From positions 1-39,726 of the forward strand of contig JAJPXX010000145.1 in assembly GCA_021205225.1 (NCBI GenBank): 39,726 nucleotides of DNA. Reading direction: 5' to 3'. Under the pieces are notes generated by a model. That model was not told where the DNA came from. It saw nothing but the letters and a program-made list of their open reading frames with translations, and ran no database searches. Each line of letters starts with the position of its first letter. The stretch's first letter is position 1. Positions 23,386 to 31,105 of the stretch are shown in pieces. Made by a program: the position numbers and the translations under genes. This DNA is from Lachnospiraceae bacterium. Lineage in GTDB: Bacteria > Bacillota > Clostridia > Lachnospirales > Lachnospiraceae.

Positions 23386-25224
23386 TGCCTGCGCATGCCA
23401 GAGTTCATAATATTTGCCGGATTCTTCCGCCAGCAGTTCCTCGTGCGTCCCCTGCTGGACAATAGCGCCTTCGTGGAAGACAGCAATCTCATCACAGAAT
23501 TTGCAGGAGGAGAGCCGATGGCTGATATAGATTGCCGTCTTATCGCCGGAGATATCGTTGAATTTTGAATAAATCTCCGCTTCTGCGATGGGGTCAAGGG
23601 CGGCGGTCGGCTCGTCAAGGATGATGAAGGGCGCGTCCTTATAGAGTGCCCGCGCGATGGCAATTTTCTGCGCTTCGCCGCCGGAAACCTCGATCCCTTC
23701 CTCAGTAAAATCCTTGTAAAGCTGGGTCTTCAGCCCGTCCGGCAGAGTTTTCAGGCGGTCGTCAAAGCCCGCGTCGGTCAGGGCTTTTCGTACCCTTGCC
23801 TCATCATAGGTCATGCTGCCCGCGACGTTATTTCCCAAAGGCTGGGAAAGCAGCTGGAAGTCCTGGAATACAACGGAGAAGATATCCATGTAATCCCGGT
23901 AGTTGTATTTGCGGATGTCGATGCCGTTCAGGAGAATCTGCCCCTCCTGCGGGTCGTAGAGACGGCAGAGCAGCTTAATAAAAGTAGTCTTGCCGCTGCC
24001 ATTCTCCCCAACGATAGCCAGCCGTCTGCCGATCTGAAACTTCATGGAAACGTGCCGCAGCGCCCAGTTTTCGCTTGCCGGGTATCGGAAGGAAACGTCG
24101 CGGAATTCGACCTCATACTGCCGGTCTGAGCGCTTTTCTGTGGTCAGGCTCCCCTGATACATGGCATTGGGAAGATCCAGGTAGGTAAAGATCCGCTCCA
24201 TGTACCCGGTATTGGTTTTCATTTCACCGTACACCTGCAAAAGTGCGTAAATGTTGCCGCCCATGGCGGTCGCCGCGCCCACATACTGCGTAATGCTGCC
24301 CACATCAAACGCGCCGCCCCAGGCCTTGAGACAGGTAAAGGCGTACACAAAGCCGGTAATCAGCAGCGAGATGCCTGCGCCAAGTCCGGCGTAAACGCCC
24401 ATCGGTCCTTTGGCCAGCTTTCCAAACGAGCCATTGGCGCCAAAGGGGCTTTCCTTTTTCCAGTAGGCGCGGATGATTTTCTGCTGGTCGTATATCCGGA
24501 TGTCCGCGCTCCGCTCCTTTTTAAACCCGAGATAGCCAAAATAGGAAAACAGACGGTTTCCGAAGGTGGCCTCCTCGGAAAGACCGTTCAGATAGTTCTC
24601 CGATTTTACATAAAATTTCCCCGCCAGAAAACTGATGCCGATCAATACGGCGGCGAACAGAAGCAAAAACAAAGGATTGTTCAGGATAGTCAGTGCACCC
24701 GCGTTCTCCGGTACAGGGGACGTAAAGAGATTTACCGTCAGCGCAATACCGCCGAGAATACCTGCAATGCTGCTGATGGTTTTCTCAAAGGCGTAAGGAA
24801 TGCGGCCGAAGCCCCAACTGGCCCAGTTTTCGATCTGAGAAATCTGCGCCCGCAGATCGTGGATTTCCTGACGGTCAATATCCGCGTAATCCATAGAGAA
24901 CATCTTGCGGCAGTAAAGGATTTCCTTGCGCCCCCACACATCGTCAATCAGAGTTTCCTGACGCTGCTTCAGGAATGCATTTGCAAGTGAGAAAAGCCCG
25001 GTGACTGCCACGCCGCCGATCACCCATTGCCAGAGAACATCTGCCCGGCGGGCGCCTGCGAGTTCTGAGAGAATTCTCGCCGAAAAGAATACCGACACGT
25101 ATGGAAACAGTGCGGAAACAACCGCTTCCAAAGCGATAACCGGAAACAGCCGATGACTGACCGTGTATAATTCTTTTACACCGCGCTTATGGGCGGCGAT
25201 GGTATGCCTGAAATCTCCCTTCAT
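23356..25224 (-). CDS. ABC exporter half-transporter (membrane domain plus ATPase), second subunit
   Basis: The 622-residue protein has an N-terminal membrane domain with about six hydrophobic segments (about 20-340) and a C-terminal ATPase (about 370-600). The ATPase has Walker A GENGSGKTT, signature VSGGEAQK, Walker B IILDEPTAALD and switch His in ISHRLSS. The ATG overlaps the stop of the upstream transporter gene by ATGA, so the two are translationally coupled and probably form a heterodimer. The last codons (YYTESLAI) are repeated in the downstream DNA. The substrate is unknown; no peptide precursor gene was recognised nearby. Confidence 0.93.
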   Translation of the reverse strand: MKGDFRHTIAAHKRGVKELYTVSHRLFPVIALEAVVSALFPYVSVFFSARILSELAGARRADVLWQWVIGGVAVTGLFSLANAFLKQRQETLIDDVWGRKEILYCRKMFSMDYADIDRQEIHDLRAQISQIENWASWGFGRIPYAFEKTISSIAGILGGIALTVNLFTSPVPENAGALTILNNPLFLLLFAAVLIGISFLAGKFYVKSENYLNGLSEEATFGNRLFSYFGYLGFKKERSADIRIYDQQKIIRAYWKKESPFGANGSFGKLAKGPMGVYAGLGAGISLLITGFVYAFTCLKAWGGAFDVGSITQYVGAATAMGGNIYALLQVYGEMKTNTGYMERIFTYLDLPNAMYQGSLTTEKRSDRQYEVEFRDVSFRYPASENWALRHVSMKFQIGRRLAIVGENGSGKTTFIKLLCRLYDPQEGQILLNGIDIRKYNYRDYMDIFSVVFQDFQLLSQPLGNNVAGSMTYDEARVRKALTDAGFDDRLKTLPDGLKTQLYKDFTEEGIEVSGGEAQKIAIARALYKDAPFIILDEPTAALDPIAEAEIYSKFNDISGDKTAIYISHRLSSCKFCDEIAVFHEGAIVQQGTHEELLAEESGKYYELWHAQAQYYTESLAI

Positions 25225-27107
25225 CAGAACTCCCTCCCTTCCTGGTAGTAACGGCTCTGAACTTCAAAAAGCTTTGCGTATTCCCCGCCAAGCGCCAGCA
25301 GGCTTTCATGGGTACCCTCTTCCGCAATCCGCCCGTCCGCCAGGAAAAGAATCCGGTCGCAGAAGCGGGTGGAGGCCAGGCGGTGTGAGATAAACACCGA
25401 AGTCTTCTCTCTGGTCATATCGTTGTATTTCTGGTAAATATCATTTTCCGCGATGGGGTCGAGGGCGGCGGTCGGCTCATCAAGCATTAACAGGGGCGCG
25501 TCTTTATAGAGGGCTCTCGCAAGCATCAGCCGCTGCGTCTGACCGCCGGAGAACAGCACGCCATCCAGAAAGACATCTCTACCGGTGTGCGTATCCAGCC
25601 CTTGGGGCAATTCCTGAATTGTTTTTTTCAGCCCCGCTTTTTCCAGAGAATCCCAGACCCGATCCAAGTCGATATTTTCCGTCGTCATCGCGACGTTTTC
25701 CGCAACGGTGACATCCAGAAGCGAATATTCCTGGAAAACCGCGCTGATCTGCGCATAGTAATCGCTGCGGTTGAAGGTGCGGATATCCGCTCCGTTCAGC
25801 AGTACCCTGCCTTCGGTCGGATCAAAAAGACCGCACAGCAGTCGTACCAGGGTGGTTTTGCCTGCGCCGTTCAGGCCGACGATCGCCAGCTTTTCACCGG
25901 GATAAATCACGAGATTGATGTCATGCAGCGTATCTTTTTCTGCGCCCGGATAGCGGTAGGAGACATGCTCCAGCTTCAGTTCCCAGACATCCGCGCGTGG
26001 AAATGCCCCCTCGCTTTGCTCGAGGGCAGGCCGCGCCGCATTTGAAAAACGTTTTTCGTTTGGGCGGCGCTTCAGCACCGGCTCACCCTCCTCAAAACAA
26101 AACGGCTCCGGATATTCGAGAAACTCCCGCACAGAGCTGATGTCGAGGCTGTCCTTATGCATCCGCGCCATATCATTTAAAATGCCCATCACCCAGGAGG
26201 AAAACGTGGTCACCGCTCCAAAGTACAGGACAAAGGAAGAGACGGATATTCCCTCCCGCAAAGCCAGATGGATCAGATACAGGTAGGCAATGCCGTTGCG
26301 CGCCACAGTCATCGCGGCTTCCGTCATACTTGCCGCCAGACGTTTTTTCTCCACCCCCAGACGCCAGTCCAGATAAGCGTTGTGCACCTCGTTCAGCAGA
26401 TCATTCAGCCAGTCCTGCAAGCCAAAGATGCGGATATCCTTTGCGAGAATTACAGACTGAGATTTGTCGCGGATATAGCGTTTCTTTGCGTAGTACGCAG
26501 ACTCCTCCTTTCGGTGCTCGAATTCCCAGTCATTCGCATAACGGGACGCCAGAAAACCGATCAGGCAGGTAGCGAGCACCACAGCCGTCAGCGCAGGATG
26601 CAGACCGGCCAGAATCGACAGACAGACCAGAAAGCCGCCGATATGCTGCAGAAAATTCGTCAGTCCCTGCCAGATGTACTCCGTTGCTTCCAGATTGCTG
26701 TTTGTAGCACTGGATGCCTTTTCCCGCAGCCGGATAAAATCGGCATCCAGTGTATTGGAAAATGAAGTGGTGTTACACTTGTCAGCCAGCATGCCTATGA
26801 TTTCAGAGCGAACGTCGATGCGGGGATACATGGCATAGGTATCCAGATAGCCTTTCACGCCCTGCGTCACAAACAGCGCCGCCGTAAAAAACAAAATAGT
26901 GGCGAGGAGAGCTTCGATCGAAGCATATGTCTCCACAGCCTTCAATATTTCCGGCGCGATGTAGAGCTGTGCCGCGTTATACAGGATCTCCATCAGAGCC
27001 GTGATGACGCAGATCAGAAGAACGCGCCGCCGCACTCTCCAGGCGATCTTTATCATCCATCCGACATTCTGCGCAATGCCGTATTTTGGTTTTGTTTTTG
27101 CTTCCAT
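25224..27107 (-). CDS. ABC exporter half-transporter (membrane domain plus ATPase), first subunit
   Basis: The 627-residue protein has a membrane domain (about 25-330) and an ATPase (about 370-610) with Walker A GLNGAGKTT, signature FSGGQTQRL, Walker B LMLDEPTAALD and ISHRLAS. Between them is a poorly conserved charged stretch, RRPNEKRFSNAARPALEQSE. AAGGAG lies upstream of the ATG. The partner gene overlaps it by 4 bp. It lies downstream of the GHKL kinase and LytTR regulator genes but is separated from them by a terminator and a palindromic element, so it is likely transcribed apart and perhaps controlled by that pair. Confidence 0.93.
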   Translation of the reverse strand: MEAKTKPKYGIAQNVGWMIKIAWRVRRRVLLICVITALMEILYNAAQLYIAPEILKAVETYASIEALLATILFFTAALFVTQGVKGYLDTYAMYPRIDVRSEIIGMLADKCNTTSFSNTLDADFIRLREKASSATNSNLEATEYIWQGLTNFLQHIGGFLVCLSILAGLHPALTAVVLATCLIGFLASRYANDWEFEHRKEESAYYAKKRYIRDKSQSVILAKDIRIFGLQDWLNDLLNEVHNAYLDWRLGVEKKRLAASMTEAAMTVARNGIAYLYLIHLALREGISVSSFVLYFGAVTTFSSWVMGILNDMARMHKDSLDISSVREFLEYPEPFCFEEGEPVLKRRPNEKRFSNAARPALEQSEGAFPRADVWELKLEHVSYRYPGAEKDTLHDINLVIYPGEKLAIVGLNGAGKTTLVRLLCGLFDPTEGRVLLNGADIRTFNRSDYYAQISAVFQEYSLLDVTVAENVAMTTENIDLDRVWDSLEKAGLKKTIQELPQGLDTHTGRDVFLDGVLFSGGQTQRLMLARALYKDAPLLMLDEPTAALDPIAENDIYQKYNDMTREKTSVFISHRLASTRFCDRILFLADGRIAEEGTHESLLALGGEYAKLFEVQSRYYQEGREF

Positions 27108-27178
27108 ACTCCATCCATCTCCTTACGCGATACGTTTTTATGGCCTATGCTTCACGCATGATTCGAACAACAAAGGGA

Positions 27179-27282
27179 TATGATACTACGGATTTCTCCG
27201 TGCTTCGCACTCCCGAATCTCCGCTTCGCTCCGGTCGGCGCTAAACGGATGTCCACTGGACATCCAGCGCCCTTGTATCATA
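27179..27282. repeat. Imperfect palindromic element with nested stems
   Basis: The element is bounded by a perfect inverted repeat TATGATAC (27179-27186) and GTATCATA (27275-27282). Inside are GTGC-TTC-GCAC, CGGA-TTTC-TCCG, and a strong nested stem GGCGCT-4-GGATGTCC-3-GGACATCC-AGCGCC (27237-27271). It lies in the 243-bp gap between the kinase and ABC genes. It resembles a miniature mobile or REP-like element, with no coding capacity. Confidence 0.75.
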
Positions 27283-27286
27283 ACAC

Positions 27287-27318
27287 AAAAAATCATCCCC
27301 GGCACACTTCGGGGATGA
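27287..27318 (-). terminator. Rho-independent terminator after the GHKL kinase gene
   Basis: A 9-bp GC-rich stem, TCATCCCCG (minus-strand 27310-27318) with CGGGGATGA (27293-27301) and an 8-nt loop, is followed by TTTTTTG on the minus strand. It begins about 32 nt after the kinase stop codon. Confidence 0.85.
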
Positions 27319-27350
27319 ATCGTCAAAATCGGGGGATGAATTGTAAAGCT

Positions 27351-28013
27351 TTACGCCTGCGGAATCAGGATTTCCGTGGTAAAGGCTCCGTCCTCACTGT
27401 TGCGGCTCAGATAGCCGTCCAGGCGTTCTACAATGTTATCGATACGAACCAGCCCAAATCCGTGACCGTCCCCTTTATTCGTCCGAAACCTTCCATTGAT
27501 CTTTTCCAGCTTTTTCCCCGCTGTAAAATTCGTAAAGGAAATGTAGAACTGCGTTCCTTTCATGTCCATATAGACCCGGATGAGCCGTTCCTCCTCCGGC
27601 AAAGCCATGCTGGCCTCAATCGCGTTATCAAAAAGATTTCCAATGATGCAGCACAGATCAATCTCTGACATACGAAGCTTCACCGGAATATGCGCGTCGC
27701 AATGAACTGTAATCGCACGGGACCTGGCCAGTGAAATTTTGCTGTTTAAGATGGCGTCAGCCATGGAATTCCCCGTCTTCACTACCGTATCCACGGTATT
27801 TAAATCCGTGTCCAGCTCATCCAGGTAGGCTTTGATCCCCTCCATATCTCCATTTGACGCCAGTACCTTCATCGTCTGAATGTGATTCCGGTAATCATGC
27901 CGCCATCCGCGCATCTGGCGATACATATTGTCAACCTCCCGGTAATGGGTCTCTATCAGCTCCCGCTGATAAGCCGCAATCCGCTTATCGATCTGTTTTG
28001 ATAAAAAAGACAT
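27351..28013 (-). CDS. GHKL-type sensor kinase without membrane domain (AgrC-like)
   Basis: The 220-residue protein has the phospho-acceptor box WRHDYRNH (His39) and a GHKL ATPase domain (about 110-220) with the N-box NLFDNAIEA and the G-box GDGHGFGLVRIDN. AgrC-family kinases normally have five to seven membrane segments before the His box; here only 38 soluble residues (SFLSKQIDKRIAAYQRELIE) precede it, so the sensor part is missing. The start at Met 28013 has AAGGA six nt upstream. It follows the LytTR regulator after 26 nt. Either a partner membrane protein supplies the signal, or the kinase senses something in the cytoplasm. Confidence 0.9.
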   Translation of the reverse strand: MSFLSKQIDKRIAAYQRELIETHYREVDNMYRQMRGWRHDYRNHIQTMKVLASNGDMEGIKAYLDELDTDLNTVDTVVKTGNSMADAILNSKISLARSRAITVHCDAHIPVKLRMSEIDLCCIIGNLFDNAIEASMALPEEERLIRVYMDMKGTQFYISFTNFTAGKKLEKINGRFRTNKGDGHGFGLVRIDNIVERLDGYLSRNSEDGAFTTEILIPQA

Positions 28014-28039
28014 GACCGTTCCTTCCATTCCTGTATAGC

Positions 28040-28735
28040 CTATGTAAACTGAATAATCGCGCGATTAAGCGGCTCATAAGCGCCCCTTGGCAGGGGAAGA
28101 ACCGTTCCGTCAGAGAGGGTAACTTCTTTTCTGGTGACACGCCGGATACACTCCAGATTCAGAATCAGGCTCCGCCCTGTCCGCACAAACCGCTGATCGA
28201 GTTCCTTTTCAAATTCGCCCAGCGGCCGTTTCATGGCATATTCCTTCTTCGCATGGATGGTCACGTAATTCAGCCGCACATCCAGATAGCGAATCTCGTA
28301 AAACGGAATACGCACCATTTCCCCGCCCATCTCCAGGTTGAGACATCTTTCATTCTGTTTCCGTTTTTCCAGCGCCCGATCCAGCACAGAAAACAGCTTC
28401 CCGACATTCACTGGCTTTATCAGATAATGAAGCGCCGCAACCTCGTAGCCCTCGGCAATATAGTCCGAATAACCCGTGACAAAAACAATCTGCATCGCCT
28501 CATTCTCTTTGCGGATGGTTTTAGCCATCGTCACTCCGTCCATCTGCCCCATCTCAATATCCAGAATAAGAATATCCCACCTTTTGTCTTCCGCATATTG
28601 AAACAAAAAGCTTTCTGCCGAAGAAAAGACCTGCGTATAGATCTCAACCGGCCGCGCGGCAGCCCAGTCTTTCACCTGATTTTCGACAAATTCCGCATCT
28701 GCGCTGCTGTCATCGCAGATTGCAATTCGAACCAT
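28040..28735 (-). CDS. LytTR-family response regulator (AgrA-like)
   Basis: The 231-residue protein has a receiver domain (1-120) with acidic residues in AICDD and the phospho-acceptor Asp59 in ILILDIEMG. A LytTR DNA-binding domain follows (about 130-231), with YLDVRLNYVTIHAKK and FVRTGRSLILNLECIRRV. The ATG at 28735 has AGGG 8 nt upstream; a Met six codons earlier lacks a good site. It is paired with the downstream GHKL kinase. LytTR proteins usually bind direct repeats near promoters; a likely target is its own upstream region or the ABC operon. Confidence 0.93.
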   Translation of the reverse strand: MVRIAICDDSSADAEFVENQVKDWAAARPVEIYTQVFSSAESFLFQYAEDKRWDILILDIEMGQMDGVTMAKTIRKENEAMQIVFVTGYSDYIAEGYEVAALHYLIKPVNVGKLFSVLDRALEKRKQNERCLNLEMGGEMVRIPFYEIRYLDVRLNYVTIHAKKEYAMKRPLGEFEKELDQRFVRTGRSLILNLECIRRVTRKEVTLSDGTVLPLPRGAYEPLNRAIIQFT

Positions 28736-28766
28736 TGATCTTTCCCTTTCCATACAATGCCTTCAG

Positions 28767-28830
28767 GTAACTGTTCAGTACCTTCACAGTTACGGGGAAA
28801 AGTCCATTTAAAATCGCTGCGCAATGGGCC
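28767..28830. repeat. Inverted repeat and a dispersed hairpin-repeat copy upstream of the response regulator
   Basis: A perfect 8-bp inverted repeat GTAACTGT-11-ACAGTTAC lies at 28767-28793. Next to it, 28804-28830 on the plus strand reads CCATTTAAAATCGCTGCGCA and then ATGGGCC. It matches the tandem repeat unit at 23260-23284 (opposite orientation) at 23 of 27 positions by eye. Confidence 0.6.
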
Positions 28831-28864
28831 TTTTCTTTCTTATGCATCTTCACTCGTACTGGCT

Positions 28865-29623
28865 TTACGTCTGTTTCAGAAATATTTCCGGTTTCGGTAA
28901 TTCAACACAAATGGCCTCCCCTTTTTTCAAAGACAGCGGCAGCACCAGCGTTCCGAATGACAAACGCTTCAAATAGAGCACTTCATTTCCAACGGCATGA
29001 AACATCCGCTTTACCTGATGATAGCGTCCCTCCTGGATGGTTAAAAGAACCACACAGCCCAGGCCAGAGTACGCATGGTATTCCTCCGGCAAATAGCCAG
29101 GCTCCGGACTCTCATCATCACAAATCACAAGTCTGGCAGGAAGTGTCGGCGTATCATCACCGATATCAACACCCGCAGAAAAAAGAGGAATATACGTCTT
29201 TTCGGCAGGACGGTCAAGAACGGCCAGATATGTTTTGTCCACATGGCTGCGCGGGGAAAGCATACGGTGCGCCATCCCGCCGTCATTGGTAATCAGAAGC
29301 AATCCTTCCGTGTCCTTGTCCAGCCTGCCCACCGGAAACAGATCCCTGTTTTGCGGCACAAGCTCCATCACCGTCGGAAAGCGGTCGTCCTTTACCGCAC
29401 AGACATAGCCGGCCGGCTTATGCAGCATATAGGTTACGAAACCGCGCGCCGCCACAGTGGTTCCATTTACGGCAACCTCATCCGCATCCGGAGTAATCTT
29501 TATCTCCGGTTTTGCGGCACAGATGCCGTTAATAGTGACGGTTTTCCTTTTTATGAGGTTCTTTACCTCACTCCTCGTCCCAACCCCGGCATCCGCCAGA
29601 AATTTATCCAGTCGAATCTGCAT
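28865..29623 (-). CDS. rsuA: RsuA-family rRNA pseudouridine synthase
   Basis: The 252-residue enzyme makes pseudouridine in small-subunit rRNA. An N-terminal S4 RNA-binding domain (MQIRLDKFLADAGVGTRSE, 1-60) is followed by a catalytic domain with the essential Asp in VGRLDKDTEGLLL and the family segments KTYLAVLDRP and EGRYHQVKRMF. The order S4 plus short catalytic domain fits RsuA (position 516) better than RluB/RluE, but the exact uridine cannot be set. The ATG at 29623 has GGAGGG upstream; extra N-terminal codons in the open frame overlap repeat DNA and are unlikely to be used. Confidence 0.9.
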   Translation of the reverse strand: MQIRLDKFLADAGVGTRSEVKNLIKRKTVTINGICAAKPEIKITPDADEVAVNGTTVAARGFVTYMLHKPAGYVCAVKDDRFPTVMELVPQNRDLFPVGRLDKDTEGLLLITNDGGMAHRMLSPRSHVDKTYLAVLDRPAEKTYIPLFSAGVDIGDDTPTLPARLVICDDESPEPGYLPEEYHAYSGLGCVVLLTIQEGRYHQVKRMFHAVGNEVLYLKRLSFGTLVLPLSLKKGEAICVELPKPEIFLKQT

Positions 29624-29662
29624 AAGTCTCCCTCCGGGTCCTGCCCGTTTCTCTTCTGAGCC

Positions 29663-29742
29663 GCCTGTCATCAACACCAAACGAACTATGTTCGCCTGCC
29701 ATCATGATCATCATCACCGGACGATATATGCTCGCCTGTCAT
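29663..29742 (-). repeat. Short direct repeats across the acetyltransferase stop codon
   Basis: ATGRCAGGCG occurs three times on the minus strand, beginning at 29742, 29702 and 29671. The first two copies extend to about 36 bp with a few mismatches (ATGRCAGGCGARCATA). The acetyltransferase stop lies inside the second copy. Confidence 0.6.
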
Positions 29743-30249
29743 CTTTTCCATCCACACCATGTCGTACCAGCGGTCAAACTTATAGCCGCATTTGTGGAAA
29801 TAGCCGACCTGTTCAAACCCCATATGTTCATGGAACCGGGCGCTGTTATTATCCAGGTATTCGTCCTCTATCTGCGTGTACGCAATACAGGCATACAGAT
29901 TGAGGATCCCCATTTCCCGGAGCCGCTTCTCCAGTTCATCGTAGAGCTTCCTGCCATAACCGCATTTTCCTGACTCAGGAGCCAGATATATGGACAGCTC
30001 ACTGCATCTGCTATACGCAGCACGCTCATGGAAAGGAGCTGCATACGCATATCCCTGTATGATACCGTCCTTTTCTATGACAAGGTAGGGATATTTTTCC
30101 ATCACAGCCTTCATGCGTTTCTGAAAATCTGCCAGTTCCGGTACATCATATTCGAAAGATATCGCTGTATTCGTCACATAGTATGCATATATCTCCAGGA
30201 TGCGCTCTGCGTCAGAAAGACGCGCCCGGCGAATGATTTCATCTGCCAT
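29686..30249 (-). CDS. GNAT-family N-acetyltransferase, phosphinothricin-acetyltransferase-like
   Basis: The 187-residue protein has a single GNAT domain. Segments IYAYYVTNTAISFEYD, GYAYAAPFHERAAY and the acetyl-CoA loop SGKCGYGRKLYDELE match the Pat/YwnH subgroup, which acetylates small amines such as phosphinothricin-like or methionine-derivative compounds. The C-terminus (SSGDDDHDGRRT) is acidic and lies in a stretch of short DNA repeats that cross the stop codon, so the original end may differ. The ATG has an AAGGGAAG site. A small gap separates it from the RsuA gene. Confidence 0.88.
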   Translation of the reverse strand: MADEIIRRARLSDAERILEIYAYYVTNTAISFEYDVPELADFQKRMKAVMEKYPYLVIEKDGIIQGYAYAAPFHERAAYSRCSELSIYLAPESGKCGYGRKLYDELEKRLREMGILNLYACIAYTQIEDEYLDNNSARFHEHMGFEQVGYFHKCGYKFDRWYDMVWMEKMTGEHISSGDDDHDGRRT

Positions 30250-30310
30250 GTAATTCTCTTCCCTTCTAATTCCCAGAGCAGCTTTCTCTATCTATTTCCG
30301 CTGGCGTTTA

Positions 30311-31084
30311 TTACGGCAGTTCCAGCGTTTCTTCCACCTTCAGCCCATATTTTCCCGCCATCCTCATAGCCTCGTCATACACTCCCAGTTCGCAAATCTG
30401 CGACGGATTGTGCGCGTCAACGCCCAGCACGACCCGGTTCCCAATCCGGCCCGCGATCTGCCAGAAGCGTTCCGCGGGATAATGCCGATGCTGCAAAAGT
30501 CCCTGAAGGTTAATTTCCAATGGAATGCGAAGATCGTACAGTGCCTCGCAGAGACGGGTCATCTCCCGCTCGTATACCGCATCCGCCCCTTCGTAATTGA
30601 TCAGGTCCGGGTGAGCAAGGTAGAGAAACGCTCCCGTCTCCATCCCGGCAATAACGGTATCGACATACTCTTTCAGAAAAACATCATTTTCCGCAGGTGC
30701 GCCGGTATAGGCTCCGTATGGCTCACGTCCCAGAAAATGCTGTCCCATAATCAGGTAGTCGCCTTTTACACGGTGCAGCATTTCCATCTGCTCATCAAAG
30801 AATTCCGGCGTGTACTCTGCTTCAAAACCTGCGAACAGGCGGATTTTCCCTTCATACTCGCGCGCCAGGGAGCGGATTGTGTTCACATATTCATCTGCCT
30901 GCTCCATATCCATGCGGATCGTCGATACATAGCCGTCCGGAAACGGACAGGGGATGTGGTCCGCAAAGCCCAGGACTTCCATCCCCATGGAAATGGCAGC
31001 TTCAATATAGTCGCGTTCGGAGCCTTCCGCGTGCTTGCAGCGGATGGTATGCGTGTGATAATTTGCTTTCATATAATGATTCAT
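30311..31084 (-). CDS. PHP-family histidinol phosphatase
   Basis: The 257-residue protein has the PHP metal-binding motifs: NYHTHTIRCKH near the N-terminus, GFADHIP, GFEAEY, MGQHFLG, LAHPDL and a final GVDAHNP. The length and HTHT start fit the HisK-type histidinol-phosphate phosphatase, which releases histidinol. No other his genes are near, so it could be another PHP phosphoesterase. The start at Met 31084 has GAGGA 5 nt upstream; ATGs at 31096 and 31072 are alternatives. It begins about 20 nt after the beta-galactosidase stop and may be read on the same transcript. Confidence 0.85.
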   Translation of the reverse strand: MNHYMKANYHTHTIRCKHAEGSERDYIEAAISMGMEVLGFADHIPCPFPDGYVSTIRMDMEQADEYVNTIRSLAREYEGKIRLFAGFEAEYTPEFFDEQMEMLHRVKGDYLIMGQHFLGREPYGAYTGAPAENDVFLKEYVDTVIAGMETGAFLYLAHPDLINYEGADAVYEREMTRLCEALYDLRIPLEINLQGLLQHRHYPAERFWQIAGRIGNRVVLGVDAHNPSQICELGVYDEAMRMAGKYGLKVEETLELP

Positions 31085-31105
31085 TTTCGTCCTCATCCTG
31101 TATAA

